From contig CAZNXE010000043.1 in the NCBI GenBank assembly GCA_964576465.1, positions 1 through 27,260 of the forward strand: a stretch of DNA of 27,260 nucleotides. The letters run 5' to 3'. This document shows, piece after piece, positions 10,176 to 18,361 of this stretch. The stretch's first letter is position 1, and every line of letters begins with the position of its first letter. Under the pieces are notes generated by a model. That model made no database searches, was not told where the DNA came from, and was given only the letters and a program-made list of their open reading frames with translations. The translations under genes were made by a program, and so were the position numbers. The DNA comes from CAZNXE01 sp964576465. Its GTDB lineage: Bacteria > Planctomycetota > Planctomycetia > Pirellulales > JAEUIK01.

Positions 10176-11480
10176 TTAGCTTGGGGTACGTACCTTGGTA
10201 GACGCGATCAAGCCTCGGTCCCAACGGCAAAACGTCAATAGCAGCGGAACCTCGGCCCAGATGGGCTGAATGTCACGCGGCCGGATGCCAGCGATCTCGC
10301 CGGATTCTATATCCACTTCTGGCCCTCGCCCAGTCGCGCTAACCGGTAGGTACACAACATTCTCAGCAAATGACTCGGCTGCGGCCACAAACTCGGGCGA
10401 ATATTTCAAGAGAACGTTTCTCACCTGGCCAGAAACTTGGTTGATGCGGCCCAGGTCCAATGCGCAAACCGACTTGTCACGGATGGAGAGCCACGGTGGG
10501 TCGAAATGCGACTTCCCCAGCATGAAAGACCAGACGTCGAACTTGGTGACCAGGACAATCAGCGGACGACCGTGCTTCTGGCTGTGTGAAAGGCCCGAAT
10601 GCCGGCGCACTCGGCTGGCTACTTCGTGGAGGATAACATCCTGACGCGAAGTAACGTCGGGCCGGTGGATCTGGGGGTCATTCGTTCTTTCCCGACAAGC
10701 CTCTCGAAATCGCACGTCTTGGGTCGGGTCGAACAAGTACATCAGTACCGTCGACTTTGCTACGTGCTGCGTCACCGGATTTGCAGTGGTATCTTTGCCC
10801 GGCTCGAACGACTCGCCAGCGTTGTCATATAGGACCAACACTCGGGAGGCCCGGCGTCTCTCGTGAGAATTGGGATGGTCATTGCCAGGCCGCAGGGCAA
10901 ATACAAACGGCTGCGGATAGATGACCGTCTGTGATCCGTACCGCACGACGTCGTAGTTGTCTCCCCGCTCCTGGGTCTTTATCAGTTTGACGGGTTGGTC
11001 CCGATTTGGGTTGAGAAATTGTTCCTGTTCATAGTGGTTCAGTGTGCGATTTGCTTCCGGATCGGCGTCGGAAAAGTCTAAACCAAAGTATCTGGGCAAA
11101 CTTTGCCGAAGTTGCCACATCATCGAGGCCAACAGATAGGACTTGCCGCTGGAAGGCGACCCAATGATCGACATGAACACCGGCTGAAGCTCGAACATTG
11201 CCCGGGGCACGTCGAGATGACATTGAGGACAGGCCAACTGATGGCAGACCAGACCGCGGGCGTCCAAAGCATTGCCGTCAACGGTAAACCGAGTTGGCAG
11301 AAATCGCTTTTGAGATTCTTCGCCCAGGCGAGGATCGCCCAATAAGTTAGGGTCCTGCGATATCCACAAGGCGCTTTCGGGGGAAAAACTGTGCCAACAA
11401 TGGGGGCAAGGCACGCTGGCGCGCAAGTTCACCCGGATTGGTTCATCTGGTTCAACCATTGGCTCTTGGTGGATGCTCAT
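10176..11480 (-). CDS. Zinc-ribbon TRAFAC-type GTPase of a GAP1-linked system
   Basis: The 434-aa soluble protein begins with a zinc ribbon built from CPHC (25-28) and CHQLACPQC (79-87). A P-loop GTPase domain follows: G1 GSPSSGKS (107-114), G3 DNAGE (219-223, in place of the usual DxxG), G4 TKFD (312-315, in place of NKxD) and a probable G5 VSATG (380-384). The ribbon plus GTPase layout matches the TRAFAC-clade (DO-GTPase-like) enzymes found beside GAP1 proteins. The ribbon probably docks the protein on a partner, and GTP hydrolysis would act as the switch of the complex. The DNAGESF segment is where a phosphate-sensing switch II would lie. It starts at ATG 11478-11480 without a clear Shine-Dalgarno, 39 bp after the J-like gene, consistent with translation from a shared transcript. 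It has no membrane segment. The exact family and its cellular target cannot be fixed from sequence alone. Confidence 0.85.
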   Translation of the reverse strand: MSIHQEPMVEPDEPIRVNLRASVPCPHCWHSFSPESALWISQDPNLLGDPRLGEESQKRFLPTRFTVDGNALDARGLVCHQLACPQCHLDVPRAMFELQPVFMSIIGSPSSGKSYLLASMMWQLRQSLPRYFGLDFSDADPEANRTLNHYEQEQFLNPNRDQPVKLIKTQERGDNYDVVRYGSQTVIYPQPFVFALRPGNDHPNSHERRRASRVLVLYDNAGESFEPGKDTTANPVTQHVAKSTVLMYLFDPTQDVRFREACRERTNDPQIHRPDVTSRQDVILHEVASRVRRHSGLSHSQKHGRPLIVLVTKFDVWSFMLGKSHFDPPWLSIRDKSVCALDLGRINQVSGQVRNVLLKYSPEFVAAAESFAENVVYLPVSATGRGPEVDIESGEIAGIRPRDIQPIWAEVPLLLTFCRWDRGLIASTKVRTPS

Positions 11481-11519
11481 TACAGGCGAAGAATCAGTGA
11501 GAGGTTTACGAAGCGAGAG

Positions 11520-13952
11520 TTATCGTAGGGTACGTCGAAGCGTTCCGAAGGGAGCGCCCCGCGGTAGCCCGCCCAAGTTGGCATGCCCTCTTGGCATGGC
11601 GTAGTGCCCGAGCACCTGCAATTCCGCTGGCAATTGTGCCTTCGAGTTACCCTCAACGAGTCGAGCAAGCACATCTGCCCCGCCTCGCGCGTCTGGGTTC
11701 TGAAACGCATTCTCCATGCCTCCGGAACGGGAAGTGAGCATGCTGGTGCCATCGCTCATTGCGTAGAATTCTGACCGGCCATCGGGACCGACGAGCTTGA
11801 GATGTCCGCGAATTTGATCCATCTCTGTAGCGCTCACTGAGTCGGTGTCTCCGGATTCAGGGAGCTTCAGATCGGCAATTAACAAGGGCCGCTCTTCCTG
11901 GTCAACGGTCGTGGTAATCCGATACTCAATCGCCGCAAGATTGTCTTGTAACGTGGTCGCGATTTCCCCCATTTTCTTCAGATCAGCGATCACCTTTTCT
12001 AGACCGGGGATCATTTTTATCTTTCGGTTGATTGTGCTATCCGCCTTCTTCATAGCATTGTCAAGTGCGCCGGCACGTATCTGCCAATTGCGGTTTTGCT
12101 TGATGTCTCTCGGTGGCGGCCCTAGGTTTTTCCGAGCCGTTTGCGCGCCGTCGAAATTCCGAATGGCTGCCCTCAAATCCCCCTCACTTTCGTTAAGCAG
12201 TCTTTGCTTCCGAAAGAGTGCCTGCTTGGCAGACTTCGGTGTCAATGGCTCGTAGTGCGTGCCGGACTTGAAGAACGGGCTGAACCAAATGTCAACACCG
12301 TTCTCGTTGGCATCCGCTTCGACCCTGAGACGAATCTGTTTTTTGTTGCCAACATAGAGTTCGATTCTCCCGCGCTTGTCCAGACTGATGCGACCGTCAA
12401 TAGGATTCATCTCGGTCGCGACCTTAAACCTCTTCAATTCGGTGATCTTCAGAGCCAGCGTCTCATGGGGCGGCAGGTCGTGCAGGACAAGTTGGATCTG
12501 CTCTCTTTTCTCTTCCAATTTCAAGACCAGTGGCAACTTTCTTTCCAGTCGCCGCAGATGAATTGCATGTTTTTTTCCCGAATGTCGCACGATGAGAATG
12601 CAATTGCTAAGCTGGCCAGCGAACTCATTGTCTCGGTTCTCTCCAAACGCCCACGTGTTCTGAGAATTCCAGCTGAACATGAGTTCTTCACCGATGGGGG
12701 CAATGAATGCCAGCGGTCGCTCGAAATCAATCCCTGTGTCGACGACTTCAGGGCGCGGCTTCCCGATTACCTTATGCTTAATCGTCATCACTTCCCATCG
12801 TCCGGTGGAACCCTCCATCGGTCTTAACTCAAAGCGATGAAAGCCGCTCAAGTTGACATATTTGCTATCCAGATCCAACTTAACTGCATCGATCATACTC
12901 CCGGGGACGGTGCCCAAGCTCACCGATTCGCCAGACGTGTCCTTGTCGATCATGTCACTCTTAGGCAATTCGACTTCAGTCTCGAGAGCCATGCTAGGCA
13001 TCGGCACAACCGACGAAGAAGTTTCTGACTCGACCGCCGGTGATTGGGCCCCCAGGGGGGTCTCTGGAGAAGACGAATCGGAACCCTGGTCGCGCGGATT
13101 CGAAGACGCATCCACTCCGGCGGAAGGATCCAGAGAAGCAGCTTCATCACCGGTCGAGGGCGGAGGCTCTTGGGGACCGGAGGGAAGATTCTCTGAAGGA
13201 ACGGCCATCAAATGTTCGAGCGCAGAGCCTGCAACTGGTTTCGCGTGTTCGGTGTTCAGTTCGCCATCGTCGATCTGGTCGTTGTTGGGGTTGTTTTCTG
13301 TCGGGCTATTCTCTTCGGTCGCTGGCGGCTGAACGGCTATTTCGTTCGCGTCATTCTTCATGACAACCACAACGCCGACGATGGCGACCATCGCGACAAG
13401 TAACATCGCGCCCATTCCAATGCCCAAGAACAACCATTCTCTTTTCGACAGCCAACCAGCAGCGCCGACTGGCGATGCTGGTTCTTCCTTGCTCGTTGTC
13501 TTGGCTGGTAAGTGCGGTGATGGCATGCGAAGATTGTGGCCGCTGCCATTCGATGCTTCGCTAGGCTTCTTCGTCCCTGCGGCGACCTGTTGTCGCTTAG
13601 TGATGGCGATCCGTTGGGTCTTCTGCCGGCCAGCCGAGGAGGAATCGCGTTGATCAAGTCGCAGGTCGTAAGCGGCTCGCTGCTTTGCGTTACAAAGACA
13701 GTTTGCGGCTGCCAGTACCTGTTTGTGTGCCGCTTTGACATTGTCGCGGTGGTCTTGGTCTTTAACCTTCCGCAACGTTGCTACTCGAAGCTTGGCCGCC
13801 TGAACGATTGTTTGCTGGTCTTGTTCACCACGCTCGATGCCCAGAAGGTCATAATGATCGAGTGGAAATTGTTTCCGAGCAATGTGAAACCACTGCTTGA
13901 GGAACTCGTCGTCGACGCGTCGACTCTGTGATTGGGACACGGGCAACTCCAT
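11520..13952 (-). CDS. Membrane protein with degenerate J-domain N-terminus (810 aa)
   Basis: Residues about 28-100 read as a J-domain: HYDLLGIERGE at 33-43 matches the YxxLGV start, and AKQRAAYD at 89-96 matches the closing helix. The HPD tripeptide needed to stimulate Hsp70 is absent from the loop near 60-70. A basic linker, then one transmembrane helix (about 173-198), are followed by a long Asp/Glu/Pro/Ser-rich segment (200-340). Next comes a beta-rich module (about 360-560) that looks like the C-terminal module of the GAP1-like protein, then a helical end (560-700). The far C-terminus (about 705-810) holds short beta-like stretches. It is the first gene of the minus-strand operon, starting at ATG 13950-13952. 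J-like domains without HPD occur in planctomycete membrane proteins, where they seem to act as adaptors. An adaptor or scaffold for the GTPase is plausible but inferred. Confidence 0.83.
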   Translation of the reverse strand: MELPVSQSQSRRVDDEFLKQWFHIARKQFPLDHYDLLGIERGEQDQQTIVQAAKLRVATLRKVKDQDHRDNVKAAHKQVLAAANCLCNAKQRAAYDLRLDQRDSSSAGRQKTQRIAITKRQQVAAGTKKPSEASNGSGHNLRMPSPHLPAKTTSKEEPASPVGAAGWLSKREWLFLGIGMGAMLLVAMVAIVGVVVVMKNDANEIAVQPPATEENSPTENNPNNDQIDDGELNTEHAKPVAGSALEHLMAVPSENLPSGPQEPPPSTGDEAASLDPSAGVDASSNPRDQGSDSSSPETPLGAQSPAVESETSSSVVPMPSMALETEVELPKSDMIDKDTSGESVSLGTVPGSMIDAVKLDLDSKYVNLSGFHRFELRPMEGSTGRWEVMTIKHKVIGKPRPEVVDTGIDFERPLAFIAPIGEELMFSWNSQNTWAFGENRDNEFAGQLSNCILIVRHSGKKHAIHLRRLERKLPLVLKLEEKREQIQLVLHDLPPHETLALKITELKRFKVATEMNPIDGRISLDKRGRIELYVGNKKQIRLRVEADANENGVDIWFSPFFKSGTHYEPLTPKSAKQALFRKQRLLNESEGDLRAAIRNFDGAQTARKNLGPPPRDIKQNRNWQIRAGALDNAMKKADSTINRKIKMIPGLEKVIADLKKMGEIATTLQDNLAAIEYRITTTVDQEERPLLIADLKLPESGDTDSVSATEMDQIRGHLKLVGPDGRSEFYAMSDGTSMLTSRSGGMENAFQNPDARGGADVLARLVEGNSKAQLPAELQVLGHYAMPRGHANLGGLPRGAPFGTLRRTLR

Positions 13953-14074
13953 AATTTCTTATGTGTCAACATGCGCGACCGCCCTTCGTCCCGTGCGTAA
14001 GTGCCTCCCCAAGCAATCGTCTTCGGGTAGGCATGCCCCTTCCGCAAACAGCGGACACCACTATTTGGAGGTTA

Positions 14075-14104
14075 ACTATAACCCTTCCTCTCTCGGTGTA
14101 GCAA
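14075..14104 (-). promoter_or_regulatory. Candidate sigma-70-type promoter for the minus-strand operon, overlapping a palindrome
   Basis: On the minus strand TTGCTA (14104-14099) and TATAGT (14080-14075) are separated by 18 bp, about 125 bp upstream of the J-like gene. The -10 box lies inside the interrupted inverted repeat GGTTA-ACTA-TAACC at 14070-14083, a possible operator. The match to consensus is modest, and planctomycete promoters are poorly defined. Confidence 0.28.
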
Positions 14105-14364
14105 GTGTTGGGGCTTTTCGCACTCCTCACGGTTCGTGACAAGACGACTGTCGCGGCAGCATAAACGTGGTACAAGTACATGGCCTTCTACAATTGAGAA
14201 CGTGTTCTTAACGCTGATCTTGCGCCCGAACAGTGAAAATCTTACAAAGGAAAATCCGTACTGGATATCGCGATCAATAACCCCCGCTGTCGCAGGCAGT
14301 TGCGCGAACTCAGATGCAACAGCCCAGGACTTTCGACCTCTATCTGGGTAGGGGTCGGTAGAAG

Positions 14365-14393
14365 TTGATTTTGTGAGGGTAGACGTCTACAAA
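14365..14393 (+). promoter_or_regulatory. Candidate promoter with perfect 12-bp palindrome upstream of the FHA-kinase
   Basis: TTGATT (14365-14370) and TACAAA (14388-14393) are spaced by 17 bp and end 59 bp before the FHA-kinase start. The perfect palindrome GTAGACGTCTAC (14379-14390) fills the spacer and overlaps the -10 box, as expected for a repressor operator. The boxes alone are weak; the palindrome placement raises confidence. Confidence 0.4.
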
Positions 14394-14452
14394 CGTTAGT
14401 TGGTTCAACCGCCTCTGGTACAGAAGCGAATCAGTCAGCCGAAAGCAGCCGC

Positions 14453-15829
14453 ATGGCGATGCGAGTCATCTTGAAAATAGTCAGCGGACCGATCCAGGGC
14501 AGGACATTCGAGTTCGGTGCTCACGATACTTTCTTGTTCGGTCGCCAAGACGATTGCCACGCTCGAATCACCGAAGACTTCCGCGTATCTCGGCACCATT
14601 TCATTCTCGAAGTCCTTCCACCAGAAGTGCGAATCCGTGATTTAGGAAGCCTTAACGGAACGTTCGTCAACGATTCCCGACTCGGCATCAACCCAGATAC
14701 GCCGAAAAAAACTACTTCCATCGATAATTCGATGGTATCGATGCAATTGCACGATGGCGATCGGATCACCGTCGGCAAGACATGTATTACAGTGCATGTC
14801 GAGCCACCACGACACTCCGGCTCCGGCGAGACCGCCCTGCCAACGACAGAAAAGATAGCGCTCCACGAACTCCTTTCTGCCGCCTCGGAATTAGGCCATG
14901 ACCAGCCGGGCGCTGTGGGCAGGCCAACAGGATCCCCTAGTGGTATTCGCAACCTAGCCCAACGCTTCACCGATGCGATGAGGTTACCCTTTCGTATTGG
15001 AGGCTATGAAGTGCAGCACGAAATTGGTCGAGGCGGCATGGGTGTTGTCTTTCTCGCCACTCGGGTGGCCGACGGTCAAACAGTCGCCTTGAAACTGATG
15101 CGTGCTCGGATCTCTCACCAGCCCCGAGCGCGGCTCCTTTTCCAGCGCGAAATTGAGACGAATCGACAACTCCGCCACGCCAATGTGGCAGCGATGCTTG
15201 AGAGCGGAATGGCCGGCGACACTTTTTTTTTCGCAATGGAATTCTGCAACGCCGGATCGGTCGCTTCGTTGATAGCTAAAAGTGGAGGCACCCTGGAGTT
15301 GGAGTCGGCCGCGCCGATCATGCGCCAAACGTTGGCTGGTCTGGCCTTCGCGCACCAACAGAAATTTGTCCATCGTGACGTCACTCCTCGTAACATTTTG
15401 CTACACGATACAGGCGGACGGCGTGTGGCCAAGATCAGCGACTTTGGCCTCTCGAAGAATTTTGAATTAGCGGGGCTTTCCGGCATGACCGCAACGGGTA
15501 CTTTCGCCGGGACCTATCACTATGTTCCGCGTGAGCAATTGACTGACTTTAAGTACGCACGCCCCGCTTGTGACGTGTGGGGTCTCGCGGCGAGCTATTA
15601 CCGAATACTTACCGGCGAGACGCCCCGCGACTGTCCTGTCGGCCAAGATCCGATCACCTGCGTTCTACAGAACGACGCAATCCCCATCCAAGAGCGACAA
15701 CCGAAACTGCCAATCCGTATTGCCAAAGTGATCGACCGGGCGCTGGCCACCAACCTTGATAGACGGTACTCGGATGCGTCCGAACTGAAATCTGCTCTGA
15801 ACGAGGCCTTGCGTTCCGAGGGCTTCTAA
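14453..15829 (+). CDS. FHA-domain Ser/Thr protein kinase
   Basis: The 458-aa protein has an N-terminal FHA domain (about 5-115) with the phospho-binding pattern intact: FGR at 29-31, SRHH at 46-49 and SLNGT at 66-70. A linker leads to a Hanks-type kinase domain (about 183-455). Kinase residues are the glycine loop GRGGMG (192-197), Lys214 in VALK, helix-C Glu233, HRD at 307-309, Asn314, and DFG at 330-332. The catalytic-loop lysine is replaced by Thr311 (HRDVTPRN), a variant also seen in other bacterial kinases, so activity is still expected. PREQL (359-363) stands in place of APE. No transmembrane helix is visible, so it is probably cytosolic and recruited by its FHA domain. Two ATGs (14453, 14459) are possible; the first is chosen for length. 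It heads the plus-strand arm, 55 bp before the second kinase, and is the natural writer for the FHA-ABC reader across the divide (inference). Confidence 0.93.
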   Translation: MAMRVILKIVSGPIQGRTFEFGAHDTFLFGRQDDCHARITEDFRVSRHHFILEVLPPEVRIRDLGSLNGTFVNDSRLGINPDTPKKTTSIDNSMVSMQLHDGDRITVGKTCITVHVEPPRHSGSGETALPTTEKIALHELLSAASELGHDQPGAVGRPTGSPSGIRNLAQRFTDAMRLPFRIGGYEVQHEIGRGGMGVVFLATRVADGQTVALKLMRARISHQPRARLLFQREIETNRQLRHANVAAMLESGMAGDTFFFAMEFCNAGSVASLIAKSGGTLELESAAPIMRQTLAGLAFAHQQKFVHRDVTPRNILLHDTGGRRVAKISDFGLSKNFELAGLSGMTATGTFAGTYHYVPREQLTDFKYARPACDVWGLAASYYRILTGETPRDCPVGQDPITCVLQNDAIPIQERQPKLPIRIAKVIDRALATNLDRRYSDASELKSALNEALRSEGF

Positions 15830-15884
15830 CACGCCCGTTGTGTTGCTATCTTGATTTCACCCTAACTTACACGTTGTGTGACCC

Positions 15885-17120
15885 ATGTCGTCGGAAAACT
15901 GGATCGACGAGAAGCTCGGAAATCGCTACTACGTGCTGGCGCTGCTCGGCGAAGGCGGCATGGGCCGGGTGTATCGCGCCCACGACGAGCGACTTAATAC
16001 AAGTGCGGTGATCAAGGTTCCTAAACAGGTGATCTTGGAGCAGGCTGAATTCAAGATTCGCTTCACACGCGAAATACGCTCGCTGGTTGATCTCTTTCAT
16101 CCGCACATATGCCGAATCACCGACGTTGGTTCGCATGCCGGGTTTCCCTTCTTTGTCATGCAGTTTCTCGGCGGTGGCAGCCTCGAAGATCGGCGCCCCA
16201 AACTTCAAGAGACAACCCAGCCGGTTTCCCCCGAATCATTGCGGGACTGGTTGCCGGCGATTGCCAAGGCGCTCGATTTCGTGCATGGACAGGGTTACGT
16301 ACATCGCGATGTCAAACCAGACAACATTTTGTTTGATGAACATGCGAATGTGTACCTCAGCGATTTTGGCATCACCAAAGTGATGGCCGGTTCCAACGTT
16401 CAGCAGCAGGATGCTGGTGCGACTTCAACCGGCTTTATTCTAGGGACGCCGCGATACATGGCCCCAGAACTCATCATGGGCGAAGAATTTGATGGACACA
16501 TCGATCAGTACGCGCTTGCGGTCACCCTATACGAAATCCTGACTGGAACACATCCGTTCGAAGCGCCTTCGCACGGCGCAGTCCTTGTGCAGCAGCAAAC
16601 GCACACGCCGCCGGCGCTAGATCAGGTAAACCCCATGGCGAGTTCGTCGCTGAGCCAAGCCGTGGCCCGCGGTATGTCCAAATTGCCGCAGGAAAGATTC
16701 GTTAGCTGCGCTGAATTTTCGGATTCTGCGCTGGCCAATCAAAGCGAGGCAACGCGTCCGGGAACGCTGAAATTACCTAGCGACGATGTATCCCCCGCGC
16801 TGCGACCCACAGAGAACCTGGTACCACCATCGCAGGTTCGCCCCGTCACGGTGCAAGTGCCCGCTGGCGGTTTGCCTTCTGCAGATTTGCCGAGTGGTCG
16901 TCTCGATATGCCTCCTGAACTGGTAACGGAACAGGCTCCCCCTGCGCCTTCCATCGCTCAAGCAATCGCAACACCAACACGAGCTCCGCCGCCTTTGCCT
17001 GGTGGGGTCGGTGCGGCTCGATCTGGCCAGCCACCAAAATGGCTATTCCCAGTCAAGGTTTTAGCCGGTATCGGACTTGCCTTTCTTGCCGGCCTGATTG
17101 CGTATATTGCTAGTCAATGA
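15885..17120 (+). CDS. Ser/Thr protein kinase with C-terminal membrane anchor
   Basis: The 411-aa protein has a complete Hanks-type kinase domain (about 14-285): glycine loop GEGGMG (22-27), Lys44 in AVIK, Glu63, HRDVKPDN (140-147), DFG (160-162), activation segment GTPRYMAPE (187-195) and DQYALA for the structural Asp. All catalytic residues are present. A Pro/Ser/Ala-rich linker of about 100 residues follows, then a single transmembrane helix (about 386-408) ending three residues before the C-terminus. This is a tail-anchored layout with no extracellular sensor, so activation probably depends on partners inside the cell. It starts 55 bp after the FHA-kinase and is likely cotranscribed. No clear Shine-Dalgarno precedes the ATG. 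Confidence 0.95.
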   Translation: MSSENWIDEKLGNRYYVLALLGEGGMGRVYRAHDERLNTSAVIKVPKQVILEQAEFKIRFTREIRSLVDLFHPHICRITDVGSHAGFPFFVMQFLGGGSLEDRRPKLQETTQPVSPESLRDWLPAIAKALDFVHGQGYVHRDVKPDNILFDEHANVYLSDFGITKVMAGSNVQQQDAGATSTGFILGTPRYMAPELIMGEEFDGHIDQYALAVTLYEILTGTHPFEAPSHGAVLVQQQTHTPPALDQVNPMASSSLSQAVARGMSKLPQERFVSCAEFSDSALANQSEATRPGTLKLPSDDVSPALRPTENLVPPSQVRPVTVQVPAGGLPSADLPSGRLDMPPELVTEQAPPAPSIAQAIATPTRAPPPLPGGVGAARSGQPPKWLFPVKVLAGIGLAFLAGLIAYIASQ

Positions 17121-17217
17121 TGTACCGGTTGATCCTCGATCGCGATCTCTCCGCACGGCAAGAGCGAGCGGAACGGGCCTGATTCTCCTCCTCGTGGTCA
17201 AAATAGCCAAACGCATC

Positions 17218-17234
17218 GCTCCGTCAGACGGAGC
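17218..17234 (+). terminator. Weak hairpin after the second kinase
   Basis: GCTCCGT-CAG-ACGGAGC is a perfect 7-bp stem with a triloop, 97 nt after the kinase stop codon. No U-tract follows, so termination is uncertain. The 295-bp spacer 17121-17415 holds nothing else I can support. Confidence 0.25.
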
Positions 17235-17415
17235 CACAGCCGGACTATTTGTGGTCATCGGCCGAAGAAAATGCCTCGAAAACTAGGTGATTTTCTGCGA
17301 CCGCAGTCGACAGAAGGAGAAAAACATCTTGGCCAGCGCAAAGTAGCGGCTGGACTCGCGTAGTAACTGGCAGAGTCAGGATAGCAAGACCACCCCCCTG
17401 CCAGGAGATGGAACC

Positions 17416-18135
17416 ATGAAACACTTCACAACTTCTTTTCCGTCGCTTTGCTGTCTGGCCATCATCACGCTCCAGACAGCGCACGCCCAGCCAACTCCGC
17501 CCACTTTTCCCATGCCGGCGGTCGAGTCAGGTCCCGATTACCACCATGCCTCTACAGTCGCTCAGGGTTATCTTGACGGAAAAGCCCGGTTGATTCGGGC
17601 GATTGGGACAGCTAGGTACAACGCCTCTCTTGCTGCTCGCAATGAGGAGATTGCTTACGAATACTCCCTGCGCAATAGCCGGCTTGCAGTTGAAACCTAC
17701 TTCGAGCGTAAATTGGCGAATCGAGAATACCGCAAGCAGTTGCGACGCGCCCCGGTTACCCAAGAGCGTGCCATTCGGATCAGTGCGGCACGACGGCCAA
17801 AGCCGCTGCCGGATTGGGCGATCAACTATTCGACAGGAGAATTATCATGGCCTAGCCCTATCAATGGTGAATCGTATCGGATGTCTCGCGACCGCGTGCT
17901 GCATGTACTTCGCGGGGACACGAGCTATACGGACAGGCGACAAGCAATCGACGCCATGCAAAACGTCATGAAGCGAGAACTCCATGCCGGGAACATCTTC
18001 CCACAGGAATACGCCATCGCCAAGAAATTCTTGCTGAGTCTGCGATACGAGTTTGCGACCCCTTTATCACACCCAGTGGGTGGAGGGGAGATGGCAGCAG
18101 CCTCGAAGGACTCGACACGTGTCGCTGTGCAGTGA
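17416..18135 (+). CDS. Secreted protein of unknown function (239 aa)
   Basis: The start is well supported: AGGAG lies eight bases before ATG 17416. Residues 1-25 form a classical signal peptide (basic KH, hydrophobic core, AHAQ cleavage site near 25). The mature part is rich in Arg, Ala and Tyr, with a helical stretch (about 45-110) followed by a region with PLPDWAINYSTGEL (about 134-147). I see no enzymatic motif and no membrane helix. It lies between the kinases and the sigma-like gene, on the same strand, with 295 and 226 bp gaps, so it may have its own promoter. It could be a periplasmic partner of the far-side domains of the large membrane proteins, but nothing in the sequence proves this. 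Confidence 0.8.
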   Translation: MKHFTTSFPSLCCLAIITLQTAHAQPTPPTFPMPAVESGPDYHHASTVAQGYLDGKARLIRAIGTARYNASLAARNEEIAYEYSLRNSRLAVETYFERKLANREYRKQLRRAPVTQERAIRISAARRPKPLPDWAINYSTGELSWPSPINGESYRMSRDRVLHVLRGDTSYTDRRQAIDAMQNVMKRELHAGNIFPQEYAIAKKFLLSLRYEFATPLSHPVGGGEMAAASKDSTRVAVQ

Positions 18136-18361
18136 GGATTTCCGAGGACCGTCGATCATGCATCCCCGAAATTGGATCTTACAGAGTAAGAACCGTAGAA
18201 CGAACTCGTGATAAACTCCAGCGATAGGCTGGCCAAGATATTGCGACGGATTGAGCGTCAATAAATCTGCTGGCAAGCCGATCGCCTTCTCGCTACCTTA
18301 GGCTCGCACGGCGAAATTCCATTTCACGCTGAACCAAGACGAAACATGGTGAGAAAAAAAT

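Larger units (their letters stand above)
13953..14452. promoter_or_regulatory. 500-bp divergent intergenic control region
   Basis: The two arms of the cluster start on either side of this stretch, so it must hold the promoters of both. I see no convincing gene in it. It contains two palindromes (14070-14083 and 14379-14390), each placed on a candidate promoter, described separately. Back-to-back placement would allow shared regulation of the GTPase arm and the kinase arm. Confidence 0.6.

Noticed and set aside
11480..11752. 90-aa minus-strand frame overlapping the end of the J-like gene
   Set aside because: The 810-aa frame is longer and continuous; this frame has low-complexity Arg/Cys-rich translation typical of a shadow.
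12141..12827. 228-aa plus-strand open frame
   Set aside because: Antisense to the J-like gene; no motif, signal peptide or ribosome site.
14453..15829. FHA-kinase as a pseudokinase because of HRDVT
   Set aside because: The other catalytic residues are intact, and Thr or Ser at this position occurs in other bacterial kinases.
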